64,000 nt of DNA from Nereocystis luetkeana (GCA_031213475.1 JARUPZ010000002.1:16991373-17055372), one strand, 5' to 3'. Positions 32,941-44,635 are shown, numbered from the stretch's first letter. Made by a program: numbers and translations. Notes: generated from the sequence alone by a model not told the origin.

Positions 32941-33150
32941 TGGCCATAGTCGTATGACCATAGAGCCTCGCACCCCTACAATGACGGGACGGAGCATGTC
33001 GGGTTTTCACCGAGGGGGTGTGTGTTCGATGCATGGCCGTGGTCGTATGACCGTAGACCCTCGCATCTCTACAACACCGGGACGAAACACGCCCGGTTTT
33101 CACCGACCAAGCACACATTGATTGCTTGCACCAAGCGCATATATATATCG
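32941..33150 (-). repeat. Two partial copies of the 291-bp family, inverted
   Basis: On the minus strand the 3' third of the unit (CATGTTGTAGGGATGCGAGG-type, TACGGTCATACGACCACGGC, CATGCAT) appears twice in tandem about 80 bases apart, preceded by GCTTGGTGCAAGC-like sequence at 33130. Confidence 0.7.
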
Positions 33151-34062
33151 TACAGCACTGCTGAGGCGCACGAGTACTTTCGATAGAGTATGGTGGTTGG
33201 TTCAAATCAACACTCCCCAAGCTCGTCGAAATGCGTAAAAGTCGGGCTTACTCGCGAGTGGGGCTTTTCGCGCGGAATCCTCTCAATTACGCTACCCGCA
33301 GCACTTCCAGAGACGCTTGACATGACCCCCAGCGGTAATCGACCTCATGTTCACCTCGCTCAAAATATTGTGTGGCTCAAACTTCATCAAAACGGGGCAA
33401 TAGGGTGTAACAAAGCAGGATACCTAAAGCCTAAAGCGATGCCCGATTGGAAGCAAACATGCCCTATTCGTACATGGGAGAACGGTATATTTTGGTGCCA
33501 AAACGTCTCTTTAGGCCTTACAATACTGTTTTATAGTGTAGGGGAGCGGTCAGAGACGTTCTACGATAGAGTTTCAACCTAAATTTTCTGAGGCTCCTCA
33601 CTTAAGGGGCTCCATACCTCCTCCGAAAACTGACTTCATCAAAAATCAAACTGCAACCCGATGAATAATCCCATGGCCCAAGCATACGAACATAGCGTTT
33701 TTTCGAAACAAGATTGGCATTCCGACGATTTTGGGCTAAGGAACCTCGTCATTCAGAAAACATTTTAGAGGAAATGTGTTACCTCTATCGTAGAACGCGT
33801 CGTCAGTCAAGGAAGGGGGTCGAACCGCGGTCTCCTCAATAGGATCTCTGATCGAAGAACATGAACGAAAAACATACAAGCAGGCCACCATGCACCGCTA
33901 CACCCCAGAGAAAAAACGGGTCCGGCAATGGTGCAAAGACAAAGCATCCCTCCAAGCGTTACATCCGTCGAAAAAAGACGAATTTTCAGGTGTGGGGAAG
34001 GGTCGTCAAGAAGGGAAAGTGGGAGGTTCGTTGGTTCAGAGTGACAAGAAGAGAGGCTGATA
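33151..34062. other. No gene assigned
   Basis: The word CGTAGAACGCGTC occurs at 33790 and also at 31222, hinting at an old dispersed repeat. A 130-codon open frame at 33190-33582 has no domain. Confidence 0.25.
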
Positions 34063-34166
34063 CTACGGGGACCATACTAAATAGGACCAAATATAGTTAG
34101 TAAAAATAGGTAAGTATATAGTTTTTTGTGTATACCGTAGGTCCTATTTACTGTGCCCCCCCGTAA
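34063..34166. mobile_element. MITE-1 copy (GTAAATAGG subfamily)
   Basis: About 104 bp. TA on both sides (34061-34062, 34167-34168). Ends CTACGGGGACCATACTAAAT and GTGCCCCCCCGTAA. Confidence 0.88.
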
Positions 34167-34391
34167 TACTACCTACAAGACTACTGCTGCGGTACTAGAG
34201 GATACTCGAGTCACGTCGGACCGACCGAGCCATGTACGATACCTTAACGGAGGGCAAACAAATATCCTCTAGAGTGGACCTCTTAGGTTTTCCAGGCGCA
34301 CTAAATCTCAGGCTAGTGAAACAAAAATTGACCCCCTTTTTTAGAGCAAGTTCTTGACCCCCCCCCCCCCCCGTGTTTTAAGCAAATCCCC

Positions 34392-34853
34392 TTATTCCGT
34401 CGACGAGATATCGTAGCCAACGTCTTCAGCGTTACTGCCAGAGGAGAAACTACAAAAATTGCGGAGATCCCGCGCGCACGTGCATGAACTACTGGTATTT
34501 AAGTTAATTTCTTTCACCGACTTCGTTTTTCCATCGACCCTACTGCCACCATCGGCGCCGACATTTTCCGGAAGCATCCATCTATCTAACTACACACGAC
34601 CGCTCCGCTGTATGCAATCAAAACGAATGGAAGGACCGTTTCTTTCTAGCCTTTCAAAAATAAGCTCTCGAGATTCTAGTTCGTCCCCAGACTGGCGTCG
34701 CTTCGAGCTTTGGCACGTGCAAATAAGCATGGTTCTAAGGGGCGAACGGGTTGGCTTACGAAGAGTGCGGTACTTCGTTAGGTGTAACTGGAAGGTCTTT
34801 CTATGAGCGGAAACGGTGAAATGCCTTGCTGATGTCCTCGTGCGAGCGTCCAA
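34392..34853 (-). pseudogene. Possible coding remnant with one in-frame stop
   Basis: On the minus strand one frame is open from 34853 to 34593 (SKRRQSGDELESRELIFERL and onward), meets TAG at 34592-34590, and then stays open in the same frame from 34577 (MLPENVGADGGSRVDGKTKS) to 34392. Both halves have protein-like composition. A pseudogene, a missed intron or chance are all possible. Confidence 0.25.
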
Positions 34854-37170
34854 CCCTCATCGATGAGCAGGACACCGCGGAACAGCAGAGCAGCACATAT
34901 ACTTATATATATATATACATATATATATGCATATATATATACTAAGTATATCCTTGTCTCTGCCCTACATGCCATGATATGCTTCATCCGTCCAACTTTG
35001 AAAATGAACACCTGTAGGGAACAGCAGAGCAACGCGTGGAATTGGTTATGCTTTCTACATATCAATAAATATGTACCAGGTATGATGAACACAATAATGA
35101 AGGTGAGCTTCGAAAGGCAACGAAGATAAAGCCGGTAACAGTCAATCAATGGTGGAATCGACAACCAACGAGAACGGCCGGTATAACCAACACCACGAGG
35201 AAGAAAGGTGTACGGGTACAATGAGAGGTCAGCCGCATCCGATGAAAATATCAACCAAACAAGTGCCTTATGAGGCAAGATACGGGGGTATATGTATCGT
35301 TAAGGTGGCGGTACATAGGTTACGGTGGTGGTATAGGTATTATTCCATCGAGCGTTGACGACTACCTAGCGAACGCAGTAAACAAGCCGTAGAACCCTTA
35401 ACCCAGCCTTTTCCATGTTGGGCTCCGCGTAGAGCTTTCTGTTGGGCCTGAAGGCTACACGTCCACGTGGTGAGTACTGGGGACGGTGTACGAAAAGTGT
35501 ACCAAAAACTGGTATGATAGGGCGACAGATGCCCGTCGCCCACCTTATAGACCATTACGCCCACGCAAGGTTCAACTTTCCGTGTTTCCAAAAACTCACA
35601 TACAGCACCTCTTTAGTGCCGGTATGCGCCAGGCAACATTACCGGCACTATGGTGGCAACCGGTCCTACTCCGCACACTATGATGCCACACTGGAGGATC
35701 TAATCTGTGCTGGAGGATCTAATCTGTGCCCAGCAATTCTGCAGACACTATAGAGGGCTACCGGCACTATCCAACCTACACTAAAGAGGAACCACTGCAA
35801 TATACCAGGTAACCGTTAGTATTCGTTGCAAACCCTGTGGGTGTTCGAGGGCATCCGGGATCCAGCTGGTTTAAGATATGCCATTAGATCTAAATATCTG
35901 AAATATCCAAACTCACACAAGATACCGGTGCATTTTAAAGATCTTCACGTACGAATGCTGCTGCAGTTGTACTGTCCACATGATACGTACGAGGACCGTT
36001 TTCTCTGCTGCTGTGCGCAGATGAGCTTCGCACACTTATCGTACGTAGCTCTGCAGAGCAAGTGTTTCGTCCGTTACTTTTGAAGCACAGAGAGTAACAA
36101 GACAGACAGGCTCTTACGTAAAAAAAATGTACGAAGGCCCACAGCTCGTCTCTCCCTGCCATATACCATGCTGAATGATTAGTAGATACCGGCACAACAG
36201 TACTCGTACAGTAGAAGATATCTATAGGAAACACGATACACGCTCCCGAACGCCCGGCTCGGGCATCAGCCTTCACAGACAGGGTATGCCGGATGGCACA
36301 GAATGAGGTACGTGCCAAGTACCGATCGATGCTCTAGATATATCAGGTACGTATATACGTGTACAAGTACAGCAGTAGAGCCTGTGTACGAGTAAAAAGG
36401 TTGCTTCGTTTTCAACTACTGTTGTAGAGATACAGCTATTAGTATGATTTCCCCTTACATGCTGAAAATCCACGAAGGTTCCAGAAGGCCATCCCACAGA
36501 CAAACCACGATTTCTTAGTATAGGCGAGATGGTACAGGCGAGATGCCAACTTTCCCACCACGAATATGCGTAGCAAGCTCCCGTGCATTTCACGAGGCAG
36601 CACGACACGCCACACCATCTACAGATGTGTCTACGCCTACATCGTAGAGCTGTGAAGTTTCCTGCCTATCTATAAGGGTCGTCTTTAGCCACACCTAAAA
36701 CAGTTTTTGGCAAGTTTTTTAGAAAGTTTCAATTCAAGTCTCGAAATTGCAAGTAAGTCCAAATAGCAAATACCTGGTAGCGTACGTATAAAAAAATCCA
36801 TAAACTCGCCAACGAAGGACTGCAGAAGTATCCAAGATGAAATTTGGGAAGAATCTTGCCATTATGGCAAGCCCATTTTTTTCATAAACTTGCCAATTAT
36901 AATTGAGCAAAAACACCTTGCTAAATATGTGTCGTTAATAAAAGGGCCTCATCACGACTATCACACAGCAAGAACAACGTTGTTCAAAGCGTTCGTTGGC
37001 AATGCACTACGAGTACATGTGACGTTTCGCCACAACACTCCTGCCCCGTTTTTGAGCAGGGCAGTGAACTAGCTGAAGCGCTGCGATGCTGGGCTCGTTC
37101 GATCACCACGGATAATGCGCATGATAGGCTCCGCCGGAATATCTCGAGCAGTGCGACCCCACAGAACGGG
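34854..37170. other. Intergenic upstream of the 37 kb gene
   Basis: A+T-rich. A TATA/CATA run lies near 34905-34945, a 19-base tandem duplication of CTGGAGGATCTAATCTGTG at 35691-35729, TACCAGGTA at 35074 and 35803, and TACCTGGTA at 36771. The promoter of the plus-strand gene should lie at the right edge; I saw no clear TATA element. Confidence 0.35.
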
Positions 37171-38418
37171 ATGAACGGTGATGATCTGGCAACGCCCGTC
37201 GCGATGCGTTCGCCTCTCGCCTTAAATGATGCACAATCAGAGAAACAATTACCCTTCTATCTGTCTCCGCCGGTTAGCGGCTTATCACCATCTGAGGTTT
37301 GGCTTGAGAAGCTGGCCGACGAGCGCCGTAAGTGGATGATCGCTTTGTATCGCGCCGGAAACTACAACCGTCCCGTCGACAAGCGCCTCCAATTAGCTCA
37401 GGAACCCAGTTCGATGGGACCCAGTTCAACGCAACGGATCATCGTGCAGGCTGCTGACTTTTGTCGTCGTTGCGGCTCGATCGTGGATGTTGGGCTGGAA
37501 AGCATTGCTACTGCAGGGGAGGGCGCGTTTGTTACCGAGCACCGCAATGGATGCTCCTCGTGCGAGAACGAGCAGCACAACAGGCGCGCGATCAACAGCA
37601 GCAGCACGGAAGCACCGCGTTTCTGCCGGAAGGGCAGCCTTCACCACTGCCACGTTTACCGCAGCAAGCAGTTAGGGCAGGCGAACGCATACGCGAATCC
37701 CGCCACTCCTCTTCGACCGCGGCTATCAAGCGATCAGTCGAGAAGATCGTCAGACGCCTCCCTGAACGACGGTCACAGCCTATCTTCTGCACCACCAACA
37801 ACAACAACAACAACAACCACAACAACAGGTCGGAGTCGCACCTCGTCGCACAAATACCGCCAACAAGAGCGTCGCCGGGCATCCGCACCACCGCCATCAG
37901 CCGTCGCCGATTCGCGTCCGACAACGTGTGAAGGGTTCCGGACTGGTTCCGCCACGCAGTTGCGTACACCATCCGGAGCTGGTGGTGCCACACGGCTGCG
38001 AGGGGGGAGTGAACCCAATCGGCGCCAGTCAGCATCGCAGGAGGGGCCGATCGGCTTCCCTCTGGAGCACGGCTTATGTCCCCGTGAAACTCCTGGTCGT
38101 TGGAGTAAACCACCGCGAAGCTTCCAAACGTTGCTTACCGCAGACAACTCCGAGCGCGCCCGGGGGGAAGGAATGCCCGGAAAAACATCGAGGAAGCAGG
38201 CAAACGCAGAAGCAGTCGGCAATAGTTCAATCACAGGCTCGGGTCGGGCTTCAACGAACGAAGTTGCTGTGTCGCCGGGGGATGGAGGCTTGCCCCCGGT
38301 CGGTGGAAACTGGGCAAAAGAAATCAGAAGAAAGGACGAGCAGATACGGGTACTGAAGCAGAGGCTAGCGTCACTACGGCTAGCTGAACAACCCGTCGCA
38401 GAGATGGTTGATCTACGG
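37171..38418 (+). CDS. Unknown multi-exon gene, exon 1 (416 codons)
   Basis: The longest convincing reading in the window. It starts at ATG 37171 (an acceptor-like CCACAG just upstream leaves open an earlier exon) and ends at donor CGG/GTGAGT (38419). Residues 98 and 101 (FCRRC), 128 and 131 (CSSC), 152, 160 and His 158/159/161 (SLHHCH) could bind zinc, though the spacing fits no family I know. A run of about ten Thr (near residues 209-218) comes from an ACA/ACC repeat. The middle is Ser/Arg/Pro-rich and probably disordered. The end, KEIRRKDEQIRVLKQRLASL, is a short coiled coil. The next exon continues in phase 0. A scaffold or regulatory protein is possible, but no function can be assigned. 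Confidence 0.7.
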
Positions 38419-38786
38419 GTGAGTACACGTCCAATATCTGGATAGATTTTGCCAGATGAATGTAAGAGGCCGTGCACCCTCACCGCACTAAACCGCTCCC
38501 TTCTTGCTGTAATGGGAAATTGGCCAGCAGCACCACCTGCAGCACCGCTAGCAGCACCACCAGCAGCACCACCAGCAGCACTACAGTGGCATCAGGGTTG
38601 GTAGAGAGGTCTCAACCCATCGTTTTTTCCCCGTAAAAAATCCGGCTGGCTATATATAACCTCGTTGCTGAATCGTGCCTCTTCGGTGTGACGGGTCGCG
38701 TGTGACGTGGCGTAGCCTCGTTCGGGGCTTTTCTGTCCCTAAGAAAAAGTCGCCACCTATTAATAGTAACTGCTTTCATTTCAAAG

Positions 38787-39009
38787 TGTCGACCAAAAGA
38801 GTTGCGTCTGGGTGAGGAGATGCCACAGACGAAGAGAGAGGCCTCGCGACCTACGAGGACGCCGATTGCCGCCACGGGGGTGCTAGACCCGGGGCCTATA
38901 CAACGTCAACGCCGAATAGTTCCTGTTCTGGGCCGGCTTGGTCCGTTCGCAAGGAAAACGCCTGACACGCCCTCACCACCAAATATATTAGAACAACGAC
39001 AGTTTTTTG
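38787..39009 (+). CDS. Unknown multi-exon gene, exon 2
   Basis: Acceptor CTTTCATTTCAAAG before 38787, donor TTTG/GTGTCG after 39009. It starts in phase 0 (after exon 1) reading CRPKELRLGEEMPQTKREAS and ends one base into a codon, as exon 3 requires. Charged and proline-rich, no domain. The donor is weak, so the right boundary is tentative. Confidence 0.5.
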
Positions 39010-39097
39010 GTGTCGTCAAATCACGCCTTTAGAACTACACTAAAACTATTGTAGTACAGGAGGGCTCTTACTGCTGTAGTACATTAGGGGTCTTTAC

Positions 39098-39292
39098 AGG
39101 GTCATGACCCGACCCGCGGGTCAGGACAGAATGTTTTTTGAAACCGCACAGGTCGTCGAGGGGCGGGTCTGGTCAGGAGCTTTTTTAAAGTCTCACGGGT
39201 CGAGGGTAGGGTCACCCCTTTTACCCTACACCCGGCCCGACCCGACTCGACCTGGCTCGCGAGGTTTGACACGACTCGCGAACAGCCCTGTA
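39098..39292 (-). mobile_element. hAT-like MITE rich in GACCCG, in an intron
   Basis: On the minus strand it begins CAGGGCTGTTCGCGAGTCGT and ends GGGTCATGACCCTG, with many CGGGT/ACCCG words between. It is related to 51500-51683. CAGGG-type ends suggest the hAT superfamily; I could not see an 8-bp target duplication. Confidence 0.6.
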
Positions 39293-39402
39293 AACTGCCG
39301 TCTCCTGAATTATTTGCTCCCCACACGGATGACTCGCCCACGTTCCCTTGGTTACGAGCGTTCGGCCTTCGCAACCGAAGGGAGCCAACAAACAAAGCCC
39401 AG

Positions 39403-39734
39403 AGGTAATCGACACCCTCACTATGGACGGTGACGTGTCAGCCGAAAAAGAGCGACCTCTGGAAAAGCAGGACCGCCACGTCTCAAACAACCGCTCCTAT
39501 CACACCGAAGAGCAGGCGGGGGGGGGGGAGAAGAAGAAGGAGGAGGACGAGGAGGAGGGAGAGGAGGAGGGGGAGGAGCGGAAGTGGGAGAGCGGGAACG
39601 CGCACACAAACGCCGAAGCACTCCGGCTCATAAGAACTTTCGAGCCGCCGGACATATTTCGCGCCGGCCTCGAGGGACTACCCGATGGGAAAAGCCTCTC
39701 GCCTGCGGTTGCGAAACGCCGCTTTTCTCGAAAG
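39403..39734 (+). CDS. Unknown multi-exon gene, exon 3
   Basis: Acceptor AAAGCCCAG, two bases completing the codon left by exon 2, then VIDTLTMDGDVSAEKERPLE. A G/GAG-rich stretch encodes Gly, Lys and a long Glu-rich run (about 39520-39585), followed by LRLIRTFEPPDIFRAGLEGL and SPAVAKRRFSRK, ending at donor AAAG/GTAACA in phase 0. The acidic run may vary in length between alleles because it is microsatellite-like. Confidence 0.6.
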
Positions 39735-40037
39735 GTAACATCGCGGTGGAACGTGTCGGACAGGAGCTTCAGACACGCGATTGTGACTGAAACCACCCAA
39801 ACATGTCATACATGTATATATATTTATATTTTCATCCATTTTTTTCGAAATTGAGTAGTTATTGAACCCGTTCCCACTCGCCCAATCTCTACTTACACAT
39901 ATTGATGTTGTTTCAATAATAATATATACTAAATACCTACTGTATACATCGGATACTGGTATATATTACCACTCTAGGCTTAAGTATAAGGAACGCTTGG
40001 TCTTCACATTAATGTCTAAACGGTACTTATATTTCAG

Positions 40038-40277
40038 AACAGAGTGATATCAGATATACCAACACATACACCAGGTATACATGCACGATATCATAGTATA
40101 ATCGAGCTTGAGCGATCACTCGCAGCGTTAATACAAATTCTGGGGGTTGAAAGCCGAAAACGGGGAAGACCACAAAAAAAACAACGACCGTATCGGCCAC
40201 ACGCGTGTATATGTAGCAACTCGGCACTTCCGGGTGGGAGGGTGATCTGTTTATACAGCACCGGAACAACGCTGTAA
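40038..40277 (+). CDS. Unknown multi-exon gene, exon 4 (possible last exon)
   Basis: Strong acceptor TTATATTTCAG, phase 0 as required by exon 3. It reads NRVISDIPTHTPGIHARYHS, then IIELERSLAALIQIL, an amphipathic helix, and a basic patch RKRGRPQKKQ, and ends at TAA 40275-40277. ACACCAGGTATAC inside the exon is one base away from the dispersed footprint word. If donor AGG/GTGATC at 40242 is used instead, the exon would stop at 40241 and join 40613 in phase 0. Confidence 0.5.
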   Translation, partial: NRVISDIPTHTPGIHARYHSIIELERSLAALIQILGVESRKRGRPQKKQRPYRPHACICSNSALPGGRVICLYSTGTTL

Positions 40278-40612
40278 GGAGTTAGGAGTCGCACGACACG
40301 ACACGCTCGTAACGCATGGTATTGCTCGAACTATAGGTCGATCACCCTTACATGGACGGTCAGGTGAGCTCGTCCTCTTGCAAATGTTTCGGGTCGTTTT
40401 CGTTGTGCGCCTGGGTGACAAAAGGAAAGGGTAAACCGGGACCAGCCGACACGGCGTGCTACGCTTCTGCTCCTTCGTGTTGATGGCGATTTCCGATTGT
40501 AGGAGTCGCCTCGTCTTAAATTTTCGCCGTCCGACCACACAGTGCTGTTGCCAGCTACACCCTCTGCCTCACCCCGTACCACCCTTCAACTAACCGAATG
40601 GGTATATAATAG

Positions 40613-40849
40613 GATTTGATGCGCGGGTCGTTGGACCCCGATGATGCCGCGGCCGAGGAGCCGGAAAGCACAAGCTGCACAGCTTTTTACGCGGCCGTAA
40701 GGCGATCGGGGTCCAACGGGAGGGAACCTTTGAAGAAACCGGTAATACGCGCAGGAATGACCACGGGGCTATATCTTGGTGTGCAACCGCCGACAGCCGT
40801 TTCAGGCCCACGCGTGGACCCTCCCCTCTCCGATGGAATCCCTGCCGTG
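40613..40849 (+). CDS. Candidate further exon of the 37 kb gene
   Basis: Acceptor TATATAATAG, donor GTG/GTGAGA, open throughout in phase 0: MRGSLDPDDAAAEEPESTSC and onward to PPLSDGIPAVV. The composition is clearly protein-like. It may be exon 5 of the gene at 37.2-40.2 kb (through the alternative donor at 40242) or part of a separate gene; an ATG lies at 40619. Confidence 0.45.
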
Positions 40850-41828
40850 GTGAGATAACGGGGCATATCAGACCCAAGAAAATAATATTAAGTAAAGAAG
40901 TAGATACGAGTAGAGAAAGGAGTTGTATAGAGTTCGTGCGTAGGTTTTCCCCTTTTTAGGCTGGTTCCCCTTTGTTTTCTTCCTTTTTCCGGGGGATGTT
41001 TATGAGTTATAAACTTTGAAGCTACTGTAGTCCAACAGGCTATTGTAAATCCAATAGTCTACTGTAGGCCAATAGGTTTGTTTTTTGTTGTTATTTCCCT
41101 TGGTTTTCTTCTTTCGGGGAACCACTGTTTACGAGTGGTCAACGTGGAAGCTCATGCCGCACATTATAACAAATTTTGTCGGGTGGCAAACGCAAACGCA
41201 ATCACAATGAAAGCAGTAAAATGGTCATTATTTTTATGTAGTTATTTCACCCCCGACTAAACGGGCACCACTCTGGCCATAAATATAAGGTACGTTTGAT
41301 ATTGAGATGAGAGCCCAAACAGGGATGGCATTCCCGGAAGAGGCCAACGTGATACCAATATGACAGTGCATACCAGGTAGATACGGCTGTGGTGTGATAC
41401 CAACGTGCTCTGATACCAACCATGGTGTGCGTTTTTGGAGGGGCGTTTTAGTAATCGGGGTTCGATGATAGTGAGGCTTGCTTCTATTCGCCGCCAGACG
41501 GGAAATTGGCAAGAATTTCACAGCACGTGTGAGGGGTGGGTGGCAACGCGGGAATGATAAGGTTGGCGCTCTCCGCCTGTAGCGATGGGACACCTTGGCG
41601 GAAAACGCATATACTATTACAACGAAACATTGTCAAGGTTGATACTCTTAGTGGGAGGACACCCTAACGTAGAGCGGGAATGCTATCCGGTTGTTTCTTG
41701 CCCTCGTGAGGTTCGCGCCGTTTTGTTTTTTTGTTTTTGTCATTCTGAGAGCCACCTACACGTACACCGGAAATACGTTTAACCGCAACCAAGTCCAGCA
41801 GTCTTGATGTGCCCTGTTTCTGCACCAG

Positions 41829-42229
41829 GTCCACACCCAAAACCTGCGCTGTGGCGGTCACACCCAGCAGCTCTAGGGTGGAGGATCACTTGAAACATTA
41901 TCTATCTCTGCTTACAATGATAAAAATCCCTCCTCCAAAAATGAAGTGCGTCCTCGGCCGCGTCGGAGCCCCCACCCGCCGGTGTCCAAGTGCCGGCGCA
42001 AGGGCTACGCGCCGTCGAGAGGCCAACCGACGACAGCGCAACTCCCAGGAAGAACACCATGGCTGAGCTAGCTGGGATGGGGAAGCTGACCAAAATGAAG
42101 ACCGCGCGCTCCCCACGTCGCCCGGAGAATGGGTTCGCTGCTGATTCGGTACTTCTAACTCGTGCGCGCGCCCCCCCCCCCCCCCCCTCTCCTGCCCGTC
42201 CGCTCGCCGGACCCAGCTCAAGTTCGTGA
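41829..42229 (+). CDS. Coding-like segment, two overlapping open frames
   Basis: After TTTCTGCACCAG one frame reads STPKTCAVAVTPSSSRVEDH to a stop at 42066. A second frame, from 41990, reads MAELAGMGKLTKMKTARSPR and reaches a C run at 42160-42186. One is probably an exon of the gene ending at 43070, but I cannot tell which. Confidence 0.3.
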
Positions 42230-42341
42230 ATTTTCTAAGGAAAAACGCGTATTGTGATTAAAGGGGGGGGGGGGGTAACGATGACCCCGGAGATGACCCC
42301 GGACGGAGGCGTTTCGGCAACGGGTGCAAGAACTGCTGTAG

Positions 42342-42680
42342 ATGTTTGGACACTGCAGGAGTCGATGCCGGCGTTGTCCCCGGGTCTGGATGACCGTGGC
42401 GCCCATCACAATCGAGAGTTCAGTGATGCAACGACGCGTGTGGATTGGTATTGCTTTCAAATACGACTGCAAGCTGCTCGGCGCATGGTCAAGCCCCCCA
42501 GGACAGCACCAGTGCATATCGCTGGAAACCATCTCGTTTTTTTACGACAACTGTCCGGGGGGAAGTTTAGGTTGCCGGCGAAAAAGTGCGAAGGACGTGT
42601 TGATCGAGCGATCGGGTGGCCAAGGCCAACGCAACGTGGGGGGTTCCTTGTTATTTCTCCTGATATTTACGCCGCTAGTA
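42342..42680 (+). CDS. Coding-like segment, frame unresolved
   Basis: Two plus-strand frames are open over this stretch; the one starting near 42430 reads MQRRVWIGIAFKYDCKLLGA and on to AKDVLIERSGG. It runs into a C run at 42684-42710. No splice sites I trust. Confidence 0.25.
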
Positions 42681-42931
42681 CCACCCCCCCCCCCCCCCCC
42701 CCCCCCCCCGACCCTTGCTCCTGGACGAGGGCAAGGCAGGAGGTAGGCGGAGTCGCGAAGAAACTTCCCGGAATGATGGGGGGGCACGCAAGCCGGTGGA
42801 GAATGAGGGGCATGATGGTTGAGGTATCGCAGCCAGAAAGAAGGCGCGACAGGAACGACTTATTTTGTTGTTGTTATTGTTGTCGTTGTTGTTGTTGTTG
42901 GTGGTGGTGGTGGTGGTGTTGTTGTTGTCAG

Positions 42932-43070
42932 GTCCAGCAGCGCAACGGTCGCAGAAATTAAATTGTTGCAAATGCAGCGGTCACCGCCCGTCCGCCCCCA
43001 ACGCCGCCCAACTTTCGGGTCGAATTTAAGCGGACGTGCGGCGTGGGGAGGAAGGAACACGAAGGCGTGA
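42932..43070 (+). CDS. Candidate terminal exon
   Basis: Acceptor GTTGTTGTTGTCAG, preceded by a long GTT/GGT run that acts as the pyrimidine-poor but T-rich tract. The reading SSSATVAEIKLLQMQRSPPV, then RPQRRPTFGSNLSGRAAWGG, ends at TGA 43068-43070. It needs two bases from the previous exon. It may close the gene that starts at 37171 or a separate one. Confidence 0.38.
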
Positions 43071-44030
43071 ACAAAGACGCGCCATGGGCTTAGGAAAGCG
43101 ACCCGTGGTCAAGGTCAGAACGAACGAGAAGCATAGGGTGGTGGTTGAGCTCGCGGCTGCGCCAAAGGAGTTTGGGGGGGGGGGGGGTAGATGCACCGCG
43201 AAACCGTTATCGCCCACGTTCAACACTACTGTACTACTACTGCCGCCCAGGTGTTTTTTGGCGGAAACTCGTGAGCAGGGTAAAAGGCGAGCGAAGTCCT
43301 AAAGAGGGCTTCTGGAGGGGGCAAATTTAGGACATGAGGCATGTACTACTCATGGAGCAGCCCGCATAGCAAGACGAAGCAGGGCGAGAATGGAGCGCAG
43401 GGGGCGGGGGCGAAGAGCGGTTCACGGGTTTGACTAAAAAAAACAACATATTTTTGAGCAGGCTTGCGCAACGCTTGTTGTTTGTTTGCGCTACTGTAGG
43501 TCAGGCAATACTCGTGTTTCTCGGCGAACGAATGTTGACAGCCTCCAAGCCATGTGGAGTATATACCAGTACAAAATTATGTAGTGCTGTAAACTGCCGT
43601 GTATGCATAAATATATGTATCTGCTCGCTTTGCCGATCTTCATGATTCAACAGAAATGCCTTCGGTGTGGTGGCGATTTCACGACCACCCTGATGAACGA
43701 ACAATCCCTCAATCATCTCCTATCTCCTACGAGTATGATCCACTCGTAGGTACACATGATGCAGTGAGGATGATCTGATCTCCCTCCCGCCGCTGCAATC
43801 TTATTCATACCATACTTGTAGAGTACGGTACATAACGTACATGTGAGTTTCGAGCAATGTTTTGATCCCACAGTTTTTTTTTTTTGTTCTATTTTCATTT
43901 TTTTCTTCGTATATTTGATCAGGCCGAACTACTGCTTGCTGCTGTTGTACATGCATGCGTCTGATACAAACAAAAGACGTGATCATCATGCTATCTGCAG
44001 CATTACCGCTCAATTCACACGCAAGATAAC
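43071..44030. other. No gene assigned
   Basis: A short plus-strand open frame follows ATG at 43084 (MGLGKRPVVKVRTNEKHRVV) and runs into a G run at 43174-43187. Its status is unclear. The rest is A+T-rich and empty. Confidence 0.25.
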
Positions 44031-44240
44031 CCCCCCCCCCCCCCCATGCACGCCCAATTGTTGGAGGTGTCTCTATTAGGAGTAGGAACGGTGCTCCGTC
44101 TCGAAAGGGATGCGTGGTCAATGGTCAAATGACTAAGGCAAGCAACAAATGAGTACGCCCCCCCCCCCCCCCACCCCCCCATGCATGAGATCGAGTGCAT
44201 CTCTCCTATCGAGTACCCCCCCCCCCCCCCCCCCCCCCGC
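44031..44240 (-). repeat. GTACTC module between three C tracts
   Basis: C runs at 44031-44045, 44158-44178 and 44216-44238. Between the first two lies the module (minus strand), with CCCAATTGTTGGAGGTGTC and AATGGTCAAATGACTAAGGC on the plus strand. Between the second and third lies ATGCATGAGATCGAGTGCAT and CTCTCCTATCGAGTAC. Confidence 0.82.
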
Positions 44241-44287
44241 TGTCATAACTTTCAGAGCCGGTATTCTAAAAAAAAAACACGTCTCAG

Positions 44288-44365
44288 CCCTTTTAGAACT
44301 GCAGTCCCGTTTTCGCTTTCGGGACAAACCACCCAATATTCCAAGTACTCTGTACCCAAAAAGGG
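44288..44365. mobile_element. MITE-2 copy, shortened
   Basis: Left CCCTTTTAGAACTGCAGTCC, right CCAAAAAGGG then TCAA. The inner right half has lost GGGACTGC. Confidence 0.7.
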
Positions 44366-44530
44366 TCAAGGGAGGCAGCACACCCCACAAAAATGGCGGC
44401 TTTGGCGGCTTTTTGGGAATATCTCGTCATAATCTCCGCGGTAAACATACAGCAGTAGACTACGCGTCGCAAGGTGTTTGTATGCGCTCACTCCCCGTCG
44501 TCGGAAAAAAAAAAAACGACAGAGAAATTC

Positions 44531-44605
44531 GTCGCAGGGGGGGGGGGTGTTATCTTATCATCACAGGGGGTGTGTTGTCTCACCACCCGGTGTGATAAGA
44601 TACGG
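44531..44605. repeat. CACACCCCCT-end repeat, inverted copy
   Basis: TCATCACAGGGGGTGTGTTG, TCTCACCACCCGGTGTGATA, AGATAC. Reverse complement of 25256-25310. It lies right of a G run. Confidence 0.65.
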
Positions 44606-44635
44606 GGGCACGTTCCGCACCGGGACAATACTTAA

